A stretch of DNA of 36,711 nt. Origin: Ruminococcus sp. UBA6407 (GTDB lineage: Bacteria; Bacillota; Clostridia; Oscillospirales; Ruminococcaceae). The DNA is taken from the NCBI GenBank assembly GCA_002438605.1, contig DJPR01000042.1:1-36711 (forward strand), written 5' to 3'. The position numbers and the translations under genes are program-made. Each line of letters begins with the position of its first letter. The stretch's first letter is position 1. Positions 30,982-36,711 of the stretch are shown here, piece after piece. Under the pieces are notes generated by a model. That model did not search any database, was not told the DNA's origin, and saw only the letters and a program-made list of their open reading frames with translations.

Positions 30982-32844
30982 ATGGGAAAGATTATTGGTA
31001 TTGACTTAGGTACAACAAACTCTTGCGTTGCAGTTATGGAGGGCGGTAATGCCGTTGTTATCCCTAACTCAGAGGGTGCAAGAACAACACCTTCAGTCGT
31101 AGCATTTACAAATACAGGTGAAAGACTTGTCGGACAGGTTGCTAAAAGACAGGCTATCACTAACCACGAAAAAACTATTTCTTCAATTAAAAGACATATG
31201 GGTTCTGATTACAAGGTTGAAATCGACGGAAAGAAATATACTCCTCAGGAAATTTCAGCTATGATTCTTCAGAAGCTCAAGGCTGATGCTGAAGCTTATC
31301 TCGGCGAACCTGTTACAGAAGCTGTTATCACAGTTCCTGCTTACTTCACAGACTCACAGCGTCAGGCAACTAAGGACGCAGGTCAAATTGCAGGTCTTAC
31401 AGTAAAGAGAATTATCAACGAGCCTACTGCTGCTGCTCTTTCATACGGTATCGACAAGGAAGAAGACCAGACAGTTATGGTTTATGACCTCGGCGGCGGT
31501 ACATTCGATGTATCTATCATTGAAATGGGTGAGGACATTCAGCAGGTTCTTGCTACAGCAGGCAACAACCGTCTTGGCGGTGATGACTTCGACCAGAAGA
31601 TTATTGACTGGATCGTTGCAGAATTCAAGAAGTCAGACGGCATCGACCTTTCAACAGATAAAATGGCTATGCAGAGATTAAAGGACGCTGCTGAAAAGTC
31701 AAAGATTGAGCTTTCATCAACTACAACTTCAAATATTAACATTCCGTTCATCACAGTTGACGCTTCAGGTCCAAAGCACCTTGACCTTACACTTACACAG
31801 GCTAAGTTCAATGAGCTTACTGCTGATCTGGTTCAGGCTACAATGGGTCCTGTAAAGCAGGCTCTTGAGGACAGCGGACTTAAAGCAAGTGATCTCAGCA
31901 AGGTTCTCATGGTCGGCGGTTCTTCAAGAATTCCGGCTGTTCAGGAAGCTGTTAAGAAGTTTATCGGCAAGGAACCATTCAAGGGCATCAATCCTGATGA
32001 ATGTGTAGCTCTCGGTGCTGCATATCAGGGCGGCGTTCTCGGCGGCGACGTTAAGAACGGACTCCTTCTTCTTGATGTAACTCCTCTTTCACTCGGTATT
32101 GAAACAGCAGGCGGCGTCTGCACAAAGATGATTGAGAGAAATACAACAATTCCTACAAAGAAGTCACAGATTTTCTCAACATATGCTGATAATCAGCCGG
32201 CTGTTGATATTAACGTACTTCAGGGTGAACGTGAGTTTGCAAGAGATAATAAGCAGCTTGGTACATTCCGTCTTGACGGCATTGCACCTGCACCAAGAGG
32301 AATCCCACAGATTGAAGTTACATTTGATATAGATGCCAACGGTATCGTTCATGTTTCTGCTAAGGACTTGGGTACAGGCAAGGAACAGAATATCTCAATC
32401 ACAGCTTCAACAAATATGTCCAAGGACGATATTGACAAGGCTGTTAAGGAAGCCGAGCAGTACGCTGAGGAAGATAAGAAGAAGCGTGAGCAGGTTGACA
32501 CTAAGAATGAGGCTGAAAACCTTGTATTCCAGTGCGAAAAGGCTGTTGCTGATTTCGGCGATAAGGTTTCAGCAGACGAGAAGGCAGCTATTGAAGCTAA
32601 GTGTGCTGACCTGAAGGCTGCAATTTCAGCAGACAACTTTGATGATATAAAGAATAAAAAGGAAGACTTACAAAAAGCATTCTATGACCTTTCAGCAAAG
32701 GTATATCAGCAGGCAAATCCAAACGGAGCAGCAGGAGTTGATCCATCACAGTTCGCTAATATGGGCGGAGCTGCTCAGGATAACAACAATAACGACAACG
32801 GTAATGATGACGGTGTTGTTGACGCTGATTTTACTGAGGTTTAA
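30982..32844 (+). CDS. dnaK: Chaperone DnaK (Hsp70)
   Basis: A 620-residue Hsp70. The ATPase domain begins [17 protein letters not shown] and contains [30 protein letters not shown] and [11 protein letters not shown]. The substrate domain starts near [10 protein letters not shown], and a helical lid with Gly/Asn/Asp-rich tail ends DADFTEV. As in most Firmicutes it lacks the ~24-residue insertion of Gram-negative DnaK in the ATPase domain. TTGGAGG stands 8 nt before the ATG. Codon choice is noticeably biased, as expected for a highly expressed gene. Confidence 0.98.
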   Translation: MGKIIGIDLGTTNSCVAVMEGGNAVVIPNSEGARTTPSVVAFTNTGERLVGQVAKRQAITNHEKTISSIKRHMGSDYKVEIDGKKYTPQEISAMILQKLKADAEAYLGEPVTEAVITVPAYFTDSQRQATKDAGQIAGLTVKRIINEPTAAALSYGIDKEEDQTVMVYDLGGGTFDVSIIEMGEDIQQVLATAGNNRLGGDDFDQKIIDWIVAEFKKSDGIDLSTDKMAMQRLKDAAEKSKIELSSTTTSNINIPFITVDASGPKHLDLTLTQAKFNELTADLVQATMGPVKQALEDSGLKASDLSKVLMVGGSSRIPAVQEAVKKFIGKEPFKGINPDECVALGAAYQGGVLGGDVKNGLLLLDVTPLSLGIETAGGVCTKMIERNTTIPTKKSQIFSTYADNQPAVDINVLQGEREFARDNKQLGTFRLDGIAPAPRGIPQIEVTFDIDANGIVHVSAKDLGTGKEQNISITASTNMSKDDIDKAVKEAEQYAEEDKKKREQVDTKNEAENLVFQCEKAVADFGDKVSADEKAAIEAKCADLKAAISADNFDDIKNKKEDLQKAFYDLSAKVYQQANPNGAAGVDPSQFANMGGAAQDNNNNDNGNDDGVVDADFTEV

Positions 32845-32862
32845 TAAAATCATATTAACCAA

Positions 32863-32898
32863 AGGGCAGAAAATACTTCTGCCCTAGCGGTGTTTTTA
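32863..32898 (+). terminator. Terminator or attenuator after dnaK
   Basis: AGGGCAG (32863-32869) and CTGCCCT (32879-32885) form a 7-bp GC-rich stem; the T run comes 6-7 nt later (32892-32898), so it may be leaky and let dnaJ be transcribed. Confidence 0.6.
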
Positions 32899-32913
32899 TT
32901 CGGAATTTAGGCT

Positions 32914-32971
32914 ATGCCGCTTTGCCGTAAAAAGCGGTCCGTAAGAAACTACTGTAATGCGGAGGTAGTTT
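32914..32971 (+). other. Two hairpins in the dnaJ leader
   Basis: CCGCTTT-GCCGTAA-AAAGCGG (about 32917-32937) and AAACTAC/GTAGTTT (32946-32952 with 32965-32971). The loop of the second carries GCGGAGG, a ribosome-site look-alike, before the true site AGGAG at 32981. Possibly RNA-stability or translation elements. Confidence 0.35.
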
Positions 32972-32990
32972 GCGGCAAATAGGAGCGTAT

Positions 32991-34142
32991 ATGGCTGATA
33001 AAAGAGATTATTATGAAGTGCTCGGGCTTCAAAAGGGAGCTTCCGAGGACGAAATAAAAAAAGCTTTCAAAAAGAAAGCAAGAGAATTTCACCCTGATTT
33101 ACATCCGAATGACCCTACCTGTGAGGAAAAATTCAAGGAAGTAAACGAGGCTTACGAGGTTCTTTCAAATCCTGATAAACGTGCAAAGTATGACCAGTTC
33201 GGACATGAAGGTGTTGACGGTTCATTTGCCGGTGCAGACGGCTTTGGCGGATTCAGTGATGTAGGCGATATTCTTGAAAATATCTTCGGAGGCTTTGGCG
33301 GAGGCTTCGGCTTCGGTGGCGGAGGCGGCGGACGTTCCAATGCAAATGCTCCAAGACGTGGTCAGGATATAAACCAAAGCGTAATTATAGACTTTATGGA
33401 CGCCTGCAAGGGTAAAAGACAGGATATAAAGATAAACAGAATGGCAGCGTGTGACGCTTGTAACGGTACAGGTGCAAGTTCAGGAACAACAGCAGAGGTT
33501 TGTCCTGATTGTCAGGGACGGGGAAGTATCAAGACTACACAGCGTACTCCGTTTGGAGCAATTTCCTCAACAAAGCCATGTCCTCACTGCGGCGGCAAAG
33601 GTAAAATTATAAAAAATCCATGCAGCAAATGTCGTGGCGTAGGAAGAACGAGAGTCACAAAAACAGTAAGCTTTGATATTCCGGCAGGTATTGCTGACGG
33701 TCAGACAATTCGACTTTCAGGTCAGGGTGACTGCGGTATAAACGGAGGCCCTGCTGGAAATCTCAATGTAACTATTTCGGTAAGACCTCATCCGCTTTTC
33801 ACAAGAGAGGGATATGATATTCATTGTGAGATACCTGTTACATTCACGCAGGCAGTTCTCGGTGATGAAATTACTGTACCTACAATTGACGGAAATGTTA
33901 AGTATAATATAGGTGAGGGTACACAGACAGGTACTGTATTCAGACTTAAAAACAAGGGTGTTCAGAAGCTCAACAGGAGCGACAGAGGACATCAGTATGT
34001 TAAGGTGGTTGTTGAAGTACCGAAAAATCTTACAAAGAAGCAAAAGGAGCTTTTAAAGAGCTTTGAAGCATCTCTTGACGATAAGAATTATGCAAAAAGA
34101 CCGTCATTTTTTGAGAAGCTAAAAGAAAAGTTAAATCCTTGA
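32991..34142 (+). CDS. dnaJ: Chaperone DnaJ (Hsp40)
   Basis: A 383-residue type I Hsp40. J domain 1-70 with the HPD tripeptide in REFHPDLHP; Gly/Phe-rich region about 75-115 (GGFGGGFGFGGGGGG); four zinc-binding repeats CDACNGTG, CPDCQGRG, CPHCGGKG, CSKCRGVG; then the C-terminal substrate-binding domain to residue 383. The ATG at 32991 follows AGGAG by 5 nt; an upstream in-frame TTG at 32970 would read through the leader hairpin. It delivers clients to DnaK and triggers its ATPase. Confidence 0.97.
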   Translation: MADKRDYYEVLGLQKGASEDEIKKAFKKKAREFHPDLHPNDPTCEEKFKEVNEAYEVLSNPDKRAKYDQFGHEGVDGSFAGADGFGGFSDVGDILENIFGGFGGGFGFGGGGGGRSNANAPRRGQDINQSVIIDFMDACKGKRQDIKINRMAACDACNGTGASSGTTAEVCPDCQGRGSIKTTQRTPFGAISSTKPCPHCGGKGKIIKNPCSKCRGVGRTRVTKTVSFDIPAGIADGQTIRLSGQGDCGINGGPAGNLNVTISVRPHPLFTREGYDIHCEIPVTFTQAVLGDEITVPTIDGNVKYNIGEGTQTGTVFRLKNKGVQKLNRSDRGHQYVKVVVEVPKNLTKKQKELLKSFEASLDDKNYAKRPSFFEKLKEKLNP

Positions 34143-34149
34143 AAACGTA

Positions 34150-34192
34150 GCAAATAGGATTCCCAAAAGGGTTATCATATCATTTGGAAACC
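34150..34192. repeat. Family A repeat, decayed
   Basis: GATTCCCAAAAGGGTTATCATATCATTTGGAAACC resembles the third hairpin and tail of family A, with the right arm degraded. It sits between the convergent ends of dnaJ and the 34254 gene. Confidence 0.45.
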
Positions 34193-34198
34193 AATAGA

Positions 34199-34233
34199 AA
34201 AGCGGATTTTGATAAAACATCAAAATCCGCTTT
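34199..34233. terminator. Bidirectional terminator between dnaJ and the HhH gene
   Basis: AAAGCGGATTTTGAT and ATCAAAATCCGCTTT form a perfect 15-bp stem around AAAAC (34214-34218). T-rich sequence on the dnaJ side and A-rich sequence on the other let it serve both convergent genes. Confidence 0.88.
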
Positions 34234-34253
34234 AATTATAATTTTTCAGCTGA

Positions 34254-34529
34254 TTAAACGGTTGCTTCTTCCTTTGTTTCAGTATTATAAAGCTTTGCAA
34301 CTGCGTCCATAATATCATTCAGACGAGCTTCACCTATTCCCTTTACACCTGATATGGCAGTTTTTATGTCATCTATAGAAACAGAACCGGCTGTACTGCC
34401 TGCTTCAGCAGCGTCACTTATACCTGAATTATAAATATTTGTCAGGCATACTTCCATTTGCTTTCTGTCCATAGACTTTATTCTTTTGTAGGTTGTTCTG
34501 TCGAGAACGATAGGATTTTTTTCTTCCAT
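34254..34529 (-). CDS. Small helix-hairpin-helix protein
   Basis: A 91-residue hypothetical protein. The C-terminal half holds a helix-hairpin-helix motif (AISGVKGIGEARLNDIMDAV), usually a non-specific DNA-binding unit. The N-terminal half is basic and helical (DRTTYKRIKSMDRKQ). Similar small proteins occur in clostridial chromosomes and phages. GGAG precedes the ATG by 7 nt and it has its own promoter, so it is a real gene; its role is not known. Confidence 0.75.
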   Translation of the reverse strand: MEEKNPIVLDRTTYKRIKSMDRKQMEVCLTNIYNSGISDAAEAGSTAGSVSIDDIKTAISGVKGIGEARLNDIMDAVAKLYNTETKEEATV

Positions 34530-34612
34530 TGTTAAACTCCATTGCCGCCAAAATAATCAGCGGTTTCGCATTAGCGGCTGCGTTTTTGCCGTATTTTTTC
34601 ATTATTAAATAT

Positions 34613-34641
34613 ATTATAACATACTATTGCAGATTTTTCAA
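34613..34641 (-). promoter_or_regulatory. Promoter of the HhH gene
   Basis: Minus-strand TTGAAA (34636-34641) and TATAAT (34613-34618), spacing 17 bp. Confidence 0.7.
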
Positions 34642-34721
34642 GTGTTTAAATGCTAAAAATCATAATATAATGGTTTATGTCAACAACACATAAAGATTAT
34701 GTGTATTGTTTTAAGGCTTAA

Positions 34722-34750
34722 TTGACTTATTTTGAAAAAAAGCGTATAAT
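34722..34750 (+). promoter_or_regulatory. Promoter of the phosphodiesterase gene
   Basis: TTGACT (34722-34727) and TATAAT (34745-34750), spacing 17 bp. The transcript would carry the family B element in its leader. Confidence 0.75.
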
Positions 34751-34777
34751 AAAATTGTATTAAACGCATAAAATTTC

Positions 34778-34824
34778 AGGCAATGCCGTACAAAATTTTT
34801 TGACGTGTTTTGTGCGGTGCTGCA
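34778..34824. repeat. Family B repeat
   Basis: AGGCAATGCCGTACAAA at the left and TTTTGTGCGGTGCTGC at the right are inverted arms around TTTTTTGACG. It lies in the leader of the phosphodiesterase gene. Confidence 0.7.
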
Positions 34825-34857
34825 TTTATACGGCACAGCCGCAATTCGGTTAAGGAC

Positions 34858-36675
34858 GTGAGTGATATAAAAAAGTATTTTAAATCAATAGGCACTCTTT
34901 TCAGAGCAATGCCCTTAATTATATTGTTTGAACTTATGTATAAGGTCATTCTTTCAGCCGTAATTGCTCCGCTTTTAAAAAATGTATTAAATCTTGCAAT
35001 GAAAATTGCGGGAATCGGATACCTTACAACTGAAAATCTGGCAAAATTCTTTACAAATCCGGCAGTTATATTACTGCTGATACTTGTGCTTTTAGCGGCG
35101 GCATTTTTTACCTTAATGGAAATATCGGCGGTACTTCACTGCCTTGCTTGTTTTTACCTCAAAAAGAGAGTGACAATAGCAGGAATGATGAAAACAGGCA
35201 TTAAAACCTCACTTAAAATATTCAGAGCAAGAAATTTTGTCATTATTTTTCATGCACTTTTTTTGCTTGCATTTACACAGCTGACAACTGCGTCAGGATT
35301 GTTCACATATATAGGTCTGCCTGATGTACAAACGCTTGCAGGCATATCCAGAACACGTATTGCGACATGTATCTATATTGCATTACTTGCAGTTTTCACG
35401 TTTTTTATTATCAACAGGATATACAGTCTGCACCTGTTTACCCTGACTGATATGTCATATAAGCAGTCACTGCAAAAAAGCATGCAGCTCATGAAAGGCA
35501 AACGAAAAAAAGTAGCTTTGTCATTTGTTTTGTGGAATGTTATTCTTTCATTAATATGTGTGCTGATGATTTTTGCAGTCAGCTTTTGCATAATATTTGT
35601 AGCCAAGGGGTTTTCAGATGTAGAAAAATCGGCTGTTTCTGCATTGAGAAGTATAAGTCATGTATTGAAAGCAGTTATGCTTTTATCCACAATTTTTGCA
35701 ATGCCAATATTGTTCTCATTCATTACAGTATGCTTTTTTAACGAGGATTTATCTGATATTGAATTTAAAATTGAAGCATTTTCACCTAAAATAAAGCCTG
35801 CAAAGGTAAGAATTTTTGCAGGAGCAGTAATTGTTATGAGTATTATACTTAATTACTCTTATTTGAAAAACATTTCTCAGGAAAATATTAAGCTTAATAT
35901 GAGCTTTTTGAACAGAACCAAGGTTACTGCACACAGAGGAGCGTCAATGTCAGCTCCTGAAAACACATCATATGCGTTTGAAAAGGCAATGGAGATAGGA
36001 GCTGATTATGTTGAACTTGACGTTCAGGAAACAGCAGACGGTCAGCTTGTGGTGTTCCATGACAAAAATCTGAAGCGTACAACAGGAAACAAGTCTGATT
36101 TAAGCAAACTGACTTATGATGAACTATTGGAGCTTGACTGCGGCAGTTGGTTCGGAGAGGAGTACAGTGATGCGAAAATAATGCTGCTTGTAGAAGCTCT
36201 TGATCTTATGGCTGACAATATAAAATTGAATATTGAAATCAAGAATTTTGGAGATGTAGGAAGAATTGCCGTTGAAACTGCAAGGCTTACCGAGGAGTAT
36301 GGGTGCAGTGATTCCTGCTATATAACGTCGTTTTCATATTCGGCATTAAGGGCTGTAAAAAAAGAGTATCCGCAAATAAAAACAGGGATTATAACAAATA
36401 TTATGTCATATAACAGTTATTCAAAACTTAAATATATAGATGCAATCAGTCTGAATAAGAGCTTTGTTTCACAAAATGTTGTTAATATTGCTCATGCTAA
36501 TGGAAAAAGGGTTTTTATATGGACAGTTAATGACGTATATGAGATGAAGAAATATATAACAATGGGAGTTGACAATATAATTACAGACTGTCCTGATAAA
36601 GCTCTGAAAGAGGTATATTCGGAGGGTACAGAGGGATATATTCTTTCGGTTCTGTCATGGATATTTAATTATTAG
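34858..36675 (+). CDS. Membrane-anchored glycerophosphodiester phosphodiesterase
   Basis: About 605 residues. The N-terminal ~350 residues hold six or more membrane segments (the membrane domain found fused to GDPD enzymes in Firmicutes). The C-terminal ~250 residues are the catalytic barrel: HRGASMSAPENT with the catalytic His and Arg, VELDVQ giving the metal-binding Glu and Asp, and VFHDKNLKRTTG with the second His; later IEIKN and IWTVND are typical. It splits glycerophosphodiesters to sn-glycerol-3-phosphate and an alcohol, probably in lipid or lipoteichoic acid turnover. The start is uncertain: GTG 34858 next to AAGGAC is used here, because the longer frame from TTG 34810 starts inside a repeat. 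Confidence 0.88.
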   Translation: MSDIKKYFKSIGTLFRAMPLIILFELMYKVILSAVIAPLLKNVLNLAMKIAGIGYLTTENLAKFFTNPAVILLLILVLLAAAFFTLMEISAVLHCLACFYLKKRVTIAGMMKTGIKTSLKIFRARNFVIIFHALFLLAFTQLTTASGLFTYIGLPDVQTLAGISRTRIATCIYIALLAVFTFFIINRIYSLHLFTLTDMSYKQSLQKSMQLMKGKRKKVALSFVLWNVILSLICVLMIFAVSFCIIFVAKGFSDVEKSAVSALRSISHVLKAVMLLSTIFAMPILFSFITVCFFNEDLSDIEFKIEAFSPKIKPAKVRIFAGAVIVMSIILNYSYLKNISQENIKLNMSFLNRTKVTAHRGASMSAPENTSYAFEKAMEIGADYVELDVQETADGQLVVFHDKNLKRTTGNKSDLSKLTYDELLELDCGSWFGEEYSDAKIMLLVEALDLMADNIKLNIEIKNFGDVGRIAVETARLTEEYGCSDSCYITSFSYSALRAVKKEYPQIKTGIITNIMSYNSYSKLKYIDAISLNKSFVSQNVVNIAHANGKRVFIWTVNDVYEMKKYITMGVDNIITDCPDKALKEVYSEGTEGYILSVLSWIFNY

Positions 36676-36680
36676 TGCAA

Positions 36681-36711
36681 AAAAGGGATTCCAAAGGGTT
36701 GATAACCCTTT
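36681..36711. repeat. Family A repeat, cut by the window end
   Basis: CCAAAGGGTT-GAT-AACCCTTT (36691-36711) is the conserved third hairpin of family A. It follows the phosphodiesterase stop codon by 15 nt. Confidence 0.7.

Larger units (their letters stand above)
34530..34857. other. Divergent intergenic region
   Basis: It holds promoters for both flanking genes, an inverted repeat ACAACACATAA/TTATGTGTATTGT (about 34682-34710), and a family B element (34778-34824). No additional gene seen. Confidence 0.55.

Noticed and set aside
32349..32636. Long antisense frames inside dnaK, dnaJ and the ligase genes
   Set aside because: They are frame shadows of strongly coding genes without ribosome sites or family matches.
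34810..34857. TTG start for the phosphodiesterase
   Set aside because: It lies inside a family B repeat and has no ribosome site; the added residues look non-coding.

Overview
The window looks like chromosomal DNA of a low-GC, cellulosome-forming gut or rumen clostridium, most likely Ruminococcus (Oscillospiraceae). Evidence: two intact secreted proteins with type I dockerins (a GH10 xylanase and a GLUG-repeat protein), a third dockerin remnant, a CIRCE-controlled hrcA-grpE-dnaK-dnaJ locus, a tetrahydrofolate riboswitch ahead of folT-folC, and near-consensus sigma-A promoters with strong Shine-Dalgarno sites. The species cannot be fixed from the sequence alone.

Layout. 1-3440: YitT-family membrane protein, tRNA-Leu followed directly by an aquaporin, then debris (a Cys-rich mini-protein, an internally deleted zeta-toxin-like ATPase, a transposase fragment). 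3444-5359: a minus-strand cassette of three phage-tail-like genes without the rest of a prophage. 5570-7601: GH10 xylanase-dockerin with its own promoter and a palindromic operator candidate. 7670-9113: an ATC-hydrolase-family gene between diverged direct repeats, then a consensus promoter and a 520-nt leader with duplicated RNA hairpins. 9114-20825: an 11-gene, single-strand, tightly packed operon that looks like an undescribed carrier-protein-based biosynthetic cluster. 20959-23073: folC and folT under a THF riboswitch. 23299-25863: decayed genes and tRNA-Trp. 25864-28982: GLUG-dockerin protein, 2[4Fe-4S] ferredoxin, lipoprotein. 29184-34142: heat-shock operon. 34254-36675: a small HhH protein and a membrane-anchored glycerophosphodiester phosphodiesterase.

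The most interesting part is 9114-20825. It encodes an intact KAS III (FabH-like) enzyme, a carrier-domain/adenylate-forming ligase fusion, two free carrier proteins, a second adenylate-forming ligase, a KAS III homologue that has lost its catalytic Asn, a novel protein, a MacB/FtsX-type ABC exporter pair, a class II aminoacyl-tRNA-synthetase-like protein resembling amino acid:[carrier protein] ligases, and a formyltransferase with the Asn-x-His...Asp catalytic set. A reasonable reading (inference) is that an amino acid and one or more acyl groups are loaded on carrier proteins, the amino group is formylated, a C-C bond is made by the KAS III, and the product is exported. No NRPS or PKS module, thioesterase or phosphopantetheinyl transferase is visible in the cluster.

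Two dispersed repeat families run through the intergenic spaces. Family A (triple hairpin; conserved arm CCAAAGGGTT/AACCCTTTGG) occurs at both window edges, at 3331, and in decayed form near 29051 and 34150. Family B (inverted repeat AAGGCAATACCGCACAAAG) occurs at ten or so places, from single arms to perfect 16-bp hairpins, and often sits at operon ends.
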